Assembly (NCBI GenBank): GCA_039621445.1
Contig: CP154955.1
Coordinates: 1,256,558-1,320,557, forward strand
Direction: 5' to 3'
DNA: 64,000 nt
DNA from: Euglena gracilis
Taxonomy: Eukaryota; Euglenida; Euglenophyceae; Euglenales
Positions 10,960 to 23,067 of the stretch are shown here, piece after piece. Each line of letters starts with the position of its first letter. Positions within the stretch are counted from its first letter, which is position 1. The position numbers and the translations under genes were made by a program. The notes beneath the pieces were generated by a model that ran no database searches, was not told where the DNA came from, and worked only from the letters and a program-made list of their open reading frames with translations.

Positions 10960-11198
10960 TCATTTCACAGGTGCTTGGCGACGGGAATATGCAGCCCGCT
11001 CATGTGCCCTCCCCAGGTTGGCCTTCAGTGCCTGGCGGAGCAGGGCCCCCTGCCTGTGCTGGACGGGGGACCAATCGATCTGGTAGGCAGCGGGCGTGAC
11101 GTTGTGGAGGCTGCAGACGACGGCCTCGAAGAACTGCTGGGCAGCGCGGCCGAGCAATGGCGGGGGAATCAGGCAGAGGAGGCTGCCACTCCCCACCT
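10960..11198 (-). CDS. Exon, possibly C-terminal, of an unknown gene
   Basis: After acceptor GGTTCAG (above 11198) the frame reads EVGSGSLLCLIPPPLLGRAA, then QQFFEAVVCSLHNVTPAAYQ and LLRQALKANLG. It can run to TGA at 10960-10962 (ending RRQAPVK). G/C third positions are strong through ANLG and then weaken, so the exon may end near 11015 instead. No family recognised. Confidence 0.5.
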
Positions 11199-11499
11199 CT
11201 GAACCATCGCCGGGCATCAAATGAAACAAATCAAAAAGTAAAAAAAAAATAAAATTAAATTAAACAAACAAATTTAACAATTAAGCATTTTAAAAGCAAA
11301 CAAAACTGTAAAAAATTCACAGTTTTAAATGACCAATAACTGATCAATTTCAATGACGATGTACTGGACCCTTTGTTGGAAATGGATACTAGTTCACAGT
11401 GCTCCAGAGATTCAGACAAGTCTTTGTTTGGTATAAGTGCCCACTTTGCACCGAACTCCCCCCCAGTGGTGGGGTGGCCCTGGACCCCCACCCCCTATG

Positions 11500-12345
11500 C
11501 AGGGAACCTCACATTTCCGTGCTGGCTGAGGCCAAAATTTATCCATGATTTTCCGTGATTTCCCGCGAATTTCCGCGAATTTCCGTGAATTTCCGTGATT
11601 CTTCGTGAACAGGTCAAAAGCCACATTCCTTTTTGCACCGCAGCCATATTTGGGTGGTTGCGGCTGAAGATCGTCTCTGCACATTATAGTCCTGGAGATC
11701 CCCCAGAGATCTCCCAGGGGATTTGCACCCCTGAGGCCCATGAGAGAGCAATCCAACTGAACGCATGCAACAACACAGATCTTCCATCCATCTTCCATCT
11801 TCCAACTTGCATACCCACCAAAACGTTTGTGATCGCACGCCCAGAACTGTCAGTCCATTCATCAGTTCCCATCCACACCTGTATATGAAAATAAAAAAAT
11901 GTACAGGAGGGGAAAAAACAACTTTTGTCCTTGAATTTTTGCCTTGATTGCCCCTAACTGGGTTGCCAAAACCCTGTCAGTGAACCGATATAGCGATTGA
12001 CCCTTCCGGATGCAGCCTGGGCGGAAAGGCGGAAGGTCATTTTCTGAAAAAAAAATAAAAACCTCCAGAAACACCCTCAACTTCTGTGTGTTTCTGGAGA
12101 ACACCTCTGATGCTTTCGTGGTCTAATTTTGTGACTGGGAGATCAGGATGGAGGAAAGCGGCCACAAAATCATCTGCGCAGAACAAAGCACATTCAAAAA
12201 AGACCCAGAAATTTTTTTCCGAACCCTTGGCCTCATCCGTGAATTTCTGTGGTTTTCCGTGATTTCCGTGCAAATGGCTTTCTGCCCATTTCCGTGATCC
12301 GTGATCCTCTGTGAATTTCCGTTTCAGGAAATGTGAGGATCCCTG
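11500..12345. mobile_element. hAT-like element with subterminal TTTCCGTGA repeats
   Basis: Left end CAGGGAACCTCACATTTCC. The reverse complement of the right end is CAGGGATCCTCACATTTCC. Inside both ends are clusters of AATTTCCGTGA (11530-11605 and 12235-12325), like the subterminal transposase-binding repeats of hAT elements. The flanks CCCCTATG and CTCTATGG are similar but not an exact TSD. The 846-bp interior shows no transposase. Confidence 0.7.
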
Positions 12346-12609
12346 CTCTATGGCCAGTGTCGTTTCTGTCCTGTGATCACCCTCCCAAATGGAGGTCTCT
12401 TTCTCAAATGGACTGAACGACAAGAAATATCCTTTACCAAACGACCCCTCCCCTGATCAGAAAACAGCAGGCAAAAAGAAAAGTGTTGCTGTAATATTGT
12501 TTGCAGTTTCGAAGGGGAACACAAAATGATAAAAGACACTTTAAAAGACGCTGGCAAAGCATTCGGAACTCTTGAGTTCTGGAGGCATGAATCAGAACGC
12601 AGGCATCCC

Positions 12610-12689
12610 CAAGGGGCCCCCCGCCGCGGCTCGCGGAGTCGCAGCAGAACAGCACTCGCCGGTTGGCGATGGCGCGGAGGAAAGCCTCG
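12610..12689 (-). CDS. Short exon of an unknown minus-strand gene
   Basis: After CCTTGAG the frame reads EAFLRAIANRRVLFCCDSAS then RGGGPLG, with G/C-ending codons. The donor is not clear. Same strand as the neighbouring islands. Confidence 0.4.
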
Positions 12690-13829
12690 CTCAAGGCTGA
12701 AGGGCCCGCTGCCCACCCTCACTGGCTAACCCCACACGAAGGTGGAGAAAAGGGAAAAAAGTTCTCGACGAAAATTCGTGGTTCAAGCGTTCTTTCGGCT
12801 GAGCCAGAAGGCTGGGTGGGTAATGTGCCCACCTCCCCGGTTTGGAGGTGCACATTCAAATGCTGAAAAAGGTTTCGCGCCGAAATATTTCTTGGCAATG
12901 GTTTCGGCCTGGCTCCTGTGCCTGCTGGGTCCTGGACTCAGCCTGAGCTCGACTCTGACGGTAACACATTGGCATGGTGTTTAGGCATTGAGCCCGAAGA
13001 TTGCCCGAGGAAGAGGAACCGGGTGGAAAACTGCCAACTTGAACCACTCACTTGCCGTGCCAAACCGAGTGTATCACATTATCTCGCTTGATTAATTTAA
13101 GTTTATATATCAACAATATTTTTGGCTTTTCAATCAGGTTCCCACCCAGACTTCTTTGTCAGACCCACCGGGACCCCCCACCCAGGGAGGACCAAACGGG
13201 GTGGACCACCCAAAAATTGGGTCGTCCAAGGCAATTTTCAAAAAAAACTTTGTCACTTTGCGCCAAAACCCAAACCCGGGCCGGAGGACTGGGACCCCCC
13301 CCATGAGTGTTCCTGCCACCGACCCACCCACTCACCAGCAGCGTTGCTGGTGGTTGTGTCCGCCTCACATGTGCTTGCCGGTCTTCAGATGATTGTTGGA
13401 ACGCCTTTCTCCCATTTCCTAAAATACTCAGGCCTGATGCCAGGGTCATGCAATCAATTTACGGCCCACCCAGTTTTCACAAAGATGACGACGATTTTTG
13501 CCTGTCAGGTTAAAATTTGTGCAGGAGTTATCTTTGCGAGTTTTTCAAGGACGTTTTTTTGCGTGATTTGTTTGTTCGCAGGCATGGCCATTCACGTGGG
13601 CATGATGCGATAAATGCACCTTGTGCAGCGGCTGCGAACAAATAGAAATAGCCCAAACACTTTCGTTTTTGCGGAGGGTAATTTTGAAGAGGTGAACCGT
13701 TCAAAAAAAGTGACTTAGGTCGGAGGAGGTGGGAACAGGCTTCTGTTTGAGTCAGAAGACCTCCCGGGGAAGGGGTGTAAACACATTGGGGGTGGTATGG
13801 CGGGGGTGGCCCCTCCCAGCCTTGGTCTC

Positions 13830-13960
13830 TGGGTGGAACGCGTGTAGCGCGCAGCCATCAGGCACAAACTGGCGGTGCTCCACTGCCCAGGGGCGTTCCC
13901 CGCCGCTTGCGTGGCAGCGCTGCCTCCTCTCCCTGCCAGGCGGTCGCCATGTTTTCCCTT
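13830..13960 (-). CDS. Possible exon of an unknown minus-strand gene
   Basis: A GC-rich island whose best minus frame contains AVEHRQFVPDGCALHAFHPE. Splice edges are not resolved. The flanks 12700-13820 and 13970-15500 are AT-rich introns with G/C homopolymer repeats (13130-13310), and I see no gene there. Confidence 0.3.
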
Positions 13961-15511
13961 CTGCCCTCCCTCATATGCCGCTGATCCGATGACCTGAAAA
14001 CAGCTGGGACTGGAGAGAGCTCACTCAATTTAAAACAAACCCTCCGCGTTGCATTATTTTTATTAATCCCTGCCAGACCCCAAATACCAGTTCAAGGTAA
14101 GGGTGGGAGCCAAGGTTACAGTCCGAGCAAAAATTACGGGAAGCTAATATTTTGGGAAAGTGCCAGAATTTTCCCGCAATTTTTTCCCACTGCAGCTTTC
14201 CGACGCCTCTTTGTTCCAAGGCAAACAGAAGACATGAAGCGCCACCAAAGGCAACGGACTCTGTCCATTTGTCTAAGGGGGGCAGACTACAGATGAGTGG
14301 TCAGCAAAACAGCCGCACACACATGAGCTGCACAAACAACACATTTTCGGGCAGTTTGTACACCACACTCACAGGGATATAGGGTTCCTGGCTGAAGTGT
14401 GGCTTGCATGACTTCCATCAGGCTTCCCTGCAAATTCCCCAGAAGGCAAATACCCGGAAAGGCAAAATTGCATCAAAATTTTTTTACTAGCAAGCATAAA
14501 AAAAACCCTCTTAAAAAAGCCTGGTCTGCAGCATCGGCTGAACAGACGGGACATCGGCCCAGAGGGAGCGTGGAATGCCAGTGGCATCCCAAGAGCGACG
14601 GATGATGGCGGCAGAGAGGCGGTCAATTGCTGATGACGTTGTTTGACAGATAGAGAGGCTGGAGTTGGTCGGGGGGGGGAGGTCACAGGAGAATCAATCA
14701 TGTCATAAAACAAGTATGCACCACGCTGTCTGTTTTTTTTTGCCCCGAGAGGGAAATTTTTCCAAACCATACACTCGCACTCCCGACCAGGGAGGAAGGG
14801 ACACCGAGGACGAAGCACAAAGACCTTGAGAGCGCTGGGTTATGAGGTTCCGCTGAGTGCCTTTTAGCGCCGAATTTTTCTGATTTCCAATTTTCCCTTC
14901 GACACCCAGAAGACAGGTTCAGTCCGAAGGCCTTGCCAATTTTGGGGAGGAGAAGCCACCCCACCAAATTCTCCAGGGAGACACCCTCCTGCAGAAGAAC
15001 AAAGGAAAACCGGTTGAATTTCCGCCGAAAGATGCGTTTTGAACGACGAAAACCGCAATAACAGTCAGAGTCTCCGTTGCTGGCGGACCTGTCAGGCGAC
15101 AGTGTCCTGTTTCGGGATTTCGGGGTCGCCTCAACGTTGCTGTCTGCAACCCAGTACTGGTATTCAAACCTGCAGTGAAAGAAGTTGTCACCTGGGAGTT
15201 TGCGCTTTCAATTTTGTGCCATTTCCAGTCCCAAAACTGTGGGAGGAACCACAGGAGTCAAGGCCTCATTCGCGCGGAAAAAAAAATCCATAGCATGAAA
15301 ATTATAATTTTCCCAAAAAAAATTTCCAAAATTGAAAATTTCCCACATTTTTTCCCGTATTTTTTCCCTGTAATTTTTGCTCGGATTGTAGACGAATGCC
15401 CGAAATCTCAATTATTTGTGTGTTAAAGAAATATTGCACCACTTTGGCTGTTTGTCATACCAACTCTCAGCAAATGCGTGAATGGTCCGAAAAACGCATC
15501 CCTTATCGGAC

Positions 15512-15629
15512 GGAGAAACGTGGCAGAGGAGGCAGGCCGATAGCAGGAGAAGACACGCTGCTGGACGGGGCAGGCGGTCGCGAACCACTCTGCCGGGTCG
15601 GGGGACCGGGCGAAGTGCCCGAGGCAGAG
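15512..15629 (-). CDS. Exon of an unknown minus-strand gene
   Basis: After acceptor CCCTGTGCAG (above 15629) the frame reads LCLGHFARSPDPAEWFATAC, PVQQRVFSCYRPASSATFL. A donor CTCC|GTCCGA fits at 15511/15512. Strong G/C third positions. Several Cys and aromatic residues, but no motif I can name. Confidence 0.5.
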
Positions 15630-15784
15630 CTGCACAGGGGGGGGGGGGCTGGGGGGCGACCCCACCCCACCCCACCCGGGAGGTGGGGGAGGTAAGACCT
15701 CCCGCACCCACCACTAGTAGCACCACCGCCCAGGGGAAAAAATCCCTTCGGCGATGCCATCCAGCAAGAATGAGGCTTAATCTG

Positions 15785-15953
15785 CGTCCCTGGAAAACCA
15801 GGACAGCTCGGTCGTGCGGGGGTCGACCGCATCAACCCCTTCCGCCGGTCCACCCCATGGGGCTTCGGGGGCCCCGTCCCGCCCTGGCCCCGGGTGAGCG
15901 TAGCTGCCGTTCACCCACCGCCCCGGCCGCTCGACGCTGATGTCCTCCGGGGA
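15785..15953 (-). CDS. Exon of an unknown minus-strand gene
   Basis: After acceptor GCCCCCAG (above 15953) the frame reads SPEDISVERPGRWVNGSYAH, then Gly/Pro/Ala-rich text. A donor TGG|GTGAAC at 15914/15915 would make it a 39-nt exon; otherwise the frame stays open to about 15785. This is the most upstream island of the series. Confidence 0.4.
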
Positions 15954-16340
15954 CTGGGGGCGCCGCCCGGCTTCCGGCCAAACCCTCCAGCGCGCAGGAC
16001 CCCGCCCCCTAACTCCCCTTGGACCGCCTTAACACATGACACAAAGCGCGTTAAGAGAAGGCATAAGAATCCCCATTCCGAAAGGCCAGCTCTGGTCTGA
16101 GAGACAGACCAACAAAGCGCAAGGGGAGGGGAGTGCCCTGTGCTCTGGGTCGCCTGCCCATAGCAGGCACACTGGCTTTAATGCTTACCAGCACCACCAC
16201 CGGCTTTTTTGCCTGTTAAAGGAGTGTTGGAACAGGTCGACACCCCACCACCCACAGGGTTGCGGGGGTTCCCGTACAGCCCTAGCCCACCAGGGGAGGG
16301 AAGGTCCGGGCCAAAACGAGCTAATCATTCTGAAAAAACC

Positions 16341-16580
16341 ATTCACCCCCACGGCACGGCAGAACGGGAACTGGTGGGGGGGATTCCCCCACCCACCACA
16401 GCATTTTCACAGACTTTTTTTTTAAAAAAATCCACCCAGCGCCAAAGGCGCTGGGAATAAATTTTTGGCGTCGAAAATTGGGTCTTCCAGAAGTACGGGA
16501 GGAGGTGGTGGGGGGTGGGGGGTTGACCCCCCCCACCACCCTGGCTGTTTGGCCGATTCCCATTCTGCCCTGCCACCCGG
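16341..16580. repeat. Inverted-repeat element with central GCGCC hairpin
   Basis: Left end GGCAGAACGGGAA and right end TTCCCATTCTGCCC are inverted. The interior has CACCCACCACAGCATTTTC, a hairpin CAGCGCCAAAGGCGCTG at 16437-16453, and GGTGGTGGGG. Related sequence occurs at 21955-22545 and, inside an ABCF intron, at 40850-41010. No clean TSD. Confidence 0.6.
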
Positions 16581-16589
16581 AGTGGGTCG

Positions 16590-17540
16590 GCTACGCATTT
16601 GCCACAGGGGAAAAGAAGAAGCAGCACGACGGGAGCATGCACCACGAGGCGGACGAGGCTGGGCCGACCCCATGCACAAACAGCAGCGCCAGCACACAAA
16701 GCACTCCCAGGGAGGAGGAATTGCGGTTGCGAGACATACACACTTGCTACATCCGTACCATGCGACAGTGCTGTGGCGGGACGGGACAAAGCGCACCTGC
16801 CCCCCCCCCCCGGCAGGGACTCATTGACCCAAGCACCCGAACAGCCCAAGGGGCACACTTCAGAGGGCCATGTTGACCTCAATAGCCGGGGGGGGGGGGG
16901 AATTTGGGGGGGGGGCGATGTGTTTAACCCAAACCCTAACGGCTTGTCTTCCTCCCTTCTGCGCTCGTTGCCCCCATCCCCAAGCTGTTGGCGTGGTGGA
17001 ATAATGTGACAAATCTCCCAAAAATAATGAGGGTTTATGTGAAGAATATTGTGGAGCCACGTGAAGAAAATTGCTGCCCTTCGCAATCGTGCAAGGCCAC
17101 AAACCTGCAATTTTGGCCTGATATGCTGGACCAAAATGCCCACAAAGGGGGTCAAAGCTGGTCCAGATCAGCCTCCAAAAATGGACCAATTCAACCAATG
17201 TGAATGAAATTAGCCCCACATGACAAAAAAATGGCACCAAAATACCAAAAACAAATTAAGTCAAATCGGTCTCAAGCAAGATTATGCGGACAGATGCAAA
17301 AAAAATGGGAGATTATAGATTATGTGGATCCATCCCAAGCTTTACACCAAGATCCCGAAAGGTTTGCCCATGGGCGTTTGCATTTCTGGTCAGAGCCCCA
17401 AAATATATGACTGCCTCCCTTTCCAGGATGACGAAATGTTGGTGTCGTAAAACTGCACAAACAAAAAAATTGATAAAAAATACTTAGACGGCCAGGAATG
17501 CACTTTTCTTGTTGAGTCACAAAATTTAGGCAGTTTTAGA
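16590..17540. other. No supported gene
   Basis: GC-rich to 16980, then AT-rich. Open frames on both strands lack splice signals and consistent codon bias. Poly-G runs occur at 16890-16915. Confidence 0.4.
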
Positions 17541-17542
17541 GA

Positions 17543-20500
17543 AAATGCGCATCCGCGCATTTTGGACGCGGAGTGCGCAGGTGCGCATTCCGGATGGCTT
17601 GATGCCTCTTCCAGACTGGGGGTAAACATCATAAAAATGAGTTGTTTGGATTTAGCACGACCACAGGGACCACCTCCTTGTATTCTGCTTCAACTACGTA
17701 TCATGCTGTTTACAGCTGTTTCGGAACGACTGTGGCACAATGTATGGCTGGACACACACTCGGCACACTCCACACAACATGCGGAAGACGGGCGACACAG
17801 GGAAGCCTGGGCCTGGGTGTGACACCTTGTGTTCACCAATGTGTGCTGATGGCTCCTGGGGGCAGGGCCTGGTGAACCTGGGATGAGCATGGGAGGGAAC
17901 ACCTTGCAGCCACAGAGACACAGCCCTCCCAAGGTCAAAACAATGGGGGTGTCACTGAGTATCAGGGCCGAAGAATGCGCACCTGCGCATTTTTTGGAAA
18001 CCCTAAAAGAATGGACTGGAATGGACACAGGCTGCGGGAAGGGGGAATGCGCACACGCGCATTGATGTTGAAGGATGCACTGGTTATGGCCTGCTGTTTG
18101 CCTGCCTTGAATCCGAGCTGTGCACCGCTGTGATGTGGTTTTGGGCAGGCTGGACAATGGTGTGTGAGGGGGAGATGAACCAACAGAATCACCCTGGGCA
18201 ACCATGTCGCTGTACCAGACCACACCCTGAAACACCACACCTGCAGCAGCATGGAAAACCCTGGGCTCGGCGATGGCAGGTGTCAAGGCACGAATTCATG
18301 TCCTTCAGTGACAGGAGAACTGCCCCCTGCAGCGCAAGTCACCGAACAAATCAGAATGCGCACCTGCGCATTCCACTTCACCCGCTGCAGTCCAGTGCTC
18401 AGCCGAGTCATGCTGCTCTAATGAACGTGTGGAGCAAGTCGCAACGCACATGCAACCGTCCCCCGCCTGGGAGAGGTGATAAGGAGGTTGCTGCCAGCGT
18501 TGTCCGACCCAACGCCCCAGAGCGTGCATGGCAGCACACAGCCAATTGGCTCCCTGAACAACCTTATGTTGGGCTGCGGTGCACGGTGCCAGGAGCACTG
18601 TCCCACATTTAGGGTCAACGCAGGGGGTTGTGTCTGGTTCCACACACAGTGCTCACGGGGTTGGCACCTCGAGAGCGAAACACGCCTGTCACCACCTTCG
18701 GCATCATTCCCAAAAACGGTCTACACACAGAATTAATTCACAATACAAATGGACTCAAAGAAGCGAACACCACTGGTTAGTCCTTGCCCCAAATTTTCTC
18801 CAGGCCCTTGAGATCGTGAGACAGGCACAAGCACATCACAACAAAAACTTGCCGATAAACCCAGGAAATTTTTTCCGTTCTGCTTTTTCTGTGTATTACA
18901 CTGTGTGGTACCAAAGAAAAACAGATGAGAAAGGAACTTCAGTGCCCGAAGAAATTCCTCGGTGACAGGCACCCTAATTCCCAAATGTGGTCAGCAGTCC
19001 TTCATGGCATGAGTGAAAAGCCGGTGAATGCGCACATGCGCAAAAAATCGCCCTATGCCTTTCTTTAAATCACAGCCACACCGTCGAATATTTGCACTCC
19101 CAGGTGGGTATGCCACCACCCACGCCAACTCCCCCCGCCTGAACTGGATTTGAAACCACACGGCTGAAGTGTAGACCTCCCTGAGAGGATCGAATGGTGT
19201 ACGAGGACGAGGCAGCCCTGGTGCGAAACACAACAGAGGAGGACCACCACCTGTGGCCTTGCTGGCAACAAACGTCACGCCCCGCACAGAACCCTTATTT
19301 ATCATGTACTCAGAGTCAACTCTCCAGCACTGCAAACTACACAACCCCTGGCCGCTGTGAAGACCAGGGAAAGCGCATGTGAACACACTTTCTCCATAAA
19401 TCCATCCGCAATTGCTGCAGTCAAACATGGCACATCGGGGTGAATGCGCACACGCGCATTCCCTTCTTGTGTCTCCCCTTAAAGCACCCTGGTAGGAGGT
19501 TGCTGTACAGGGCGATGCCCAACAACTCAGCACACAAGGTGGAGGCACAGCCCAGGAGACATACACCCCACTCTGGCGGCATCCTCCTGTGCGATGAGAT
19601 GCCTCTGAAATCGCTGACAAAAAGGCCAGCAGTGCACCATGGGGGTAGCCCTGTCCCAATGCTGTGCTGGCACTGGGTTCAGGAGTGCGAGACACAGCTC
19701 CCGACAACACAGAGAATGCGCACCTGCGCACTCCCCCTCACGGAATGCGCAGGTGCGCACTCTTGTGGATGCCCAGCACTGCTTCCCTCCTGCTCTCCTG
19801 CAGATAGAAACATAGCCAGCCAGCGAAGGAATGGCCTCAAGAGTGCGCACGTGCGCATTCTTGTGCCTCATGCAACCTCGGAGAGGAGCCATTTTACATC
19901 GTTTGTGAGGGCTGTTCTGGAGGGTGTTGTCTGTGGCAAAAAGGGTTGAAGTGGGGCTCCGCTCCGTAGCTTTTAAAACCAGTGACACACAGAAGAGGAG
20001 TGCAAGCCAGTCCCCCCCCCCCCATACCCAGCACCCCATCACAAACGTCAGACCTAAACACAGGTGGTCGCACATGGTGATGTGCCGTGGTGCCCATGAG
20101 AAGACACATGCGGAGCAGACTGCGTGCGCCACTGGAGGGATGCTGTGCCTGCAAGTGTCACAGAGGGGTGCAGTGCACTGTGTGGGATGGCAAACAGCAG
20201 GCAGCCTGAGGAGGGTAACGAGCCCTCCCTTACAGACATCTGGTCTTGATTTTAACACACACACACCCCATCACTCTCTGAATGCAGACTACACGCACAC
20301 ACCAAACATTCGCCAGCGCCCCCTTGTGCCCTGCTTCCAGCACAGGGCACAGAACCTCCCCTCTACTTTAACCGTATAGACCACGGTACCCCCTTCCCAC
20401 AACCACCCACGGGAGCCACAATAACCGTCCAAAACTTCAAGAAAAGGCCGGGACGGAGAGGGGGGTGAATGCGCACCTGCACATGCCCTCGGCACCACAA

Positions 20501-20789
20501 AACAGGGGGGACAGCGACAGGTACAACGCCTTCACCTGACGAGGGTTCGTCCTCGTAAAACAGTGTTTTGTGTCGCACCTACTTCGGCAGACGGGGGTTT
20601 TCCCTCGGTTGGCGGAGGTGCTAAACCGTCATTTTCAAAACGAAAAAAAGTCGGTTTGCCCAGAAAAAAACCCGGGGGTCGAAAGCAGTGGTACCCATTT
20701 TGGTACCAGGGGTTTCAGCTGACGGGTCGGCCGCCCCGTCAAGTGCTGGTGACACAGTTGGTCACAAAAAGAATGCGCAGGTGCGCAAA
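17543..20789. repeat. Cluster of twelve TGCGCA palindromes
   Basis: Copies of GARTGCGCANNTGCGCAYTC or close variants at 17543-17564, 17571-17590, 17973-17991, 18045-18063, 18354-18373, 19026-19042, 19442-19461, 19714-19733, 19743-19762, 19841-19860, 20467-20486 and 20771-20789. Each is a dyad with an 8-9 bp arm, and the centre varies (CC, GG, CA, CG). Spacing is irregular (26 to about 670 bp). The sequence between copies has no convincing exon. Confidence 0.85.
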
Positions 20790-21077
20790 AAACCACCAAA
20801 AATGAAAAGTGCATTCCCGGCCGTCTAAGAAATAATAAATACCCCCTCTGGCTGGGAAACCCGAGGGGAGTTGGACTCTGCTTCCATTTTGAAACCAACA
20901 AAGACTTAAAATACGTGAGGAAATGTGAAAAAAAACACAATATGACAATATTGAATTGAACAATATTTAAATAGTGAAACAACGCAATTGACAGTATTGA
21001 AAATCAGGTTTTTTTTAACAACTTTCACGGGTATCTCCAGCAGACATCTCCCAAGCTGTTAATTAGTGGCCCCCATC

Positions 21078-21548
21078 CGAGAATTTCTTAAGGACCCCCG
21101 GGGGGGGGGGGGGGGGTCCAGCCTGCGGCTGGCAAAAAGGCTGCTGGCTGGAAATGAGCTGCTGGCTGGAGCCCCCCCAGGGGGTGGGGGGGGGGGGTCC
21201 GGGGCTGGAGGGGGCTGGGCTGGGTCGGTGAAAAACAAATTTTTCTAACACATGTTTGCCATTTTCGACATTTTGATGGATGGAGCTAGATCAAGGCTGG
21301 GGGGTGTGATGGAGGAAGCTTTGATGAGGGGGGTAAATGCATGGATAGGTGAGCTGGGCAGCCCAATTGGCTGGCCAGCCTGCGGCCAGCTGGCCTGGCC
21401 TCCGGCTGGGCTGGATCCGACTTTATTTCAGTCGACCCCCCCGGGGGGGGCTCCCAGCCCGAATTTGGGCTGCTGGCTGGATTTGAGCTGCTGGCTGGCT
21501 GGACCCCCCGGGGGGGGTAGGGTACCCTCCAGCTTAAGAAATTCCCTG
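21078..21548. mobile_element. hAT-type MITE, copy 2
   Basis: Same family as 610-1120: left end CGAGAATTTCTTAAG, right end CTTAAGAAATTCCCTG, shared interior (TTTTGATGGRTGGAGCTAGA and GCTGCTGGCTGGATTTGAGC). A perfect 8-bp TSD CCCCCATC flanks it at 21070-21077 and 21549-21556. It sits in a gene-free stretch. Confidence 0.9.
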
Positions 21549-21954
21549 CCCCCATCGCCTTGACCCTCAGGCGGGGGGGGGGGATACAAACCCACTAATG
21601 GGGGGGTGCACTTTTCCCCGGCCCACCTACCCATCCACTTTTTAGCAAACCCAGCTTGGGGGGGGGGTTACCCACCCACCCAAAATCGACCCAAAATCCA
21701 CCCTAAATCAGCCAAAACCCTTTCCAGCTCCTACTCCCAAAACAAGAAACAAGAAAAATAGAACCCCCTGCCTGGGTCAAAGCAGCATCTCAGGCATCGA
21801 ACCAACGTCGGTTCAGGTTGAAAATAAACCCATTTTTTGAGTTTCGAGTGGATAGACAATGTTCGAGCAATGCCAGAAATAATTCTATTCCCCCGGAGTT
21901 GGCTTGTTTATGCCAAGATTCTGCGACTTCTTTTTTGCTCAAAATTTGCCACCC

Positions 21955-22560
21955 CTCCCGCAGGGCAGAACGGGAAGGCTTGGTGGGGGGGGGGTGAATC
22001 GACCCCCCCACCCACCACAGCATTTTCACCAATTTTTGAATTTCTTTTTGAAAAATGAACCCAAAATACATGACGTTTTCATGGAAAACCACATTTTTTC
22101 ACAAAAAAAATCTCAAAAATTTCAGGTTTAAAATTGGGTGGTTTTTAGGAGGGGGATGAAAAACTGGAGGTCAAAAAATTGGACCAGACACAATCAAAAT
22201 CTTCTGAAAAAATTCCCTTGAATTTTTCTTCGATTTTCAACAGCATTTTTTTGCTTCAAAAACTCTCAAAATCAAAATTTTGAGAAAACGCTGAAATTTT
22301 TGAAGGCGCGAAAAAAGAAGGTTTTGGGGGGATTTGGGGGGACCCTCCTATATGGGTCCCAAAATGGGTCCAATATACACCCGGCGCCGAAGGCGCCGGA
22401 AAATTTTTTTGGGGTCCAACGATTGGTGCTCCAGGAAATACGAGAAGAGGTGGTGGGGGGACCCCCCCCACTACCCACCATGCAGGGGGTGGAGTGGTCG
22501 ACCCCCCCACCACCCTGGTTGTTTGGCCGATTCCTGTTCTACCCCTGAGAGGGGCGGCGG
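21955..22560. repeat. Composite GGCAGAACGGGAA repeat
   Basis: Starts CAGGGCAGAACGGGAA and ends TTCCTGTTCTACCCCTG in inverted order. Includes a tract (22040-22200: AAAATGAACCCAAAATACAT and following) repeated at 28440-28610 and 28820-28990, and a hairpin CGGCGCCGAAGGCGCCGG at 22383-22400. Related to 16341-16580. Confidence 0.6.
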
Positions 22561-22595
22561 GCAGGCTGTTTTTACCAACCCGGGGGGATCGGAGT

Positions 22596-23067
22596 CATAC
22601 ATCTCTTTAAGGACCCCAGGGGGGGTGCTGGGCTAGGGCTAGAAATTTGGGCTGGCTAGAAATTTGGGCTGGCTAGCCCGCCCCCCCCCCCCCGGGGGGG
22701 GGGGGGGGGGGGCTGGACCCCGGCTGGACTCGAACCGGGCGAGCTGGACTGAAATCGGAAAAATGCCAAAAAAGGACCTGCAGAACACAGTTTTGAAAAA
22801 ATGATGCATCTGAAACCCCCCAAAAATGCCCCAAACGCCCCCCAAACCCCATTTTTGGCCACTTTTGAACACAGTTTTTCAAAAAATTTCGGCGTTTTGC
22901 GCCGAAAAATTTTTTGGGCTGGACCCCCCAAAATGGGCTGGCTGGCTGGGCTAGCAGCACCCCCCGGGGGGTAGGGGGCTGCTGCGGCTGAGCTGGGCCA
23001 AAATCGGGGCTGGCTGTAGACCCCCCCCCCCCCCGGGGGGGTTCACAAAACCTTAGAGAGATGTATG
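22596..23067. mobile_element. TIR element with 8-bp TSD nested in another repeat
   Basis: Ends CATACATCTCTTTAAGG and (reverse complement) CATACATCTCTCTAAGG. Exact TSD ATCGGAGT at 22588-22595 and 23068-23075. The 472-bp interior has GCTGGCTAG repeats and long poly-C/poly-G tracts. It interrupts a dispersed repeat whose uninterrupted relatives lie at 31690-31800, 38186-38260 and 38345-38410. Consistent with hAT-size TSDs; the superfamily is not proven. Confidence 0.8.

Noticed and set aside
17543-20789. CRISPR array or NRF1 sites for the TGCGCA repeats
   Set aside because: Eukaryotic context, irregular spacing and no uniform spacers rule out CRISPR. The dyads have two extra central bases compared with the NRF1 site.
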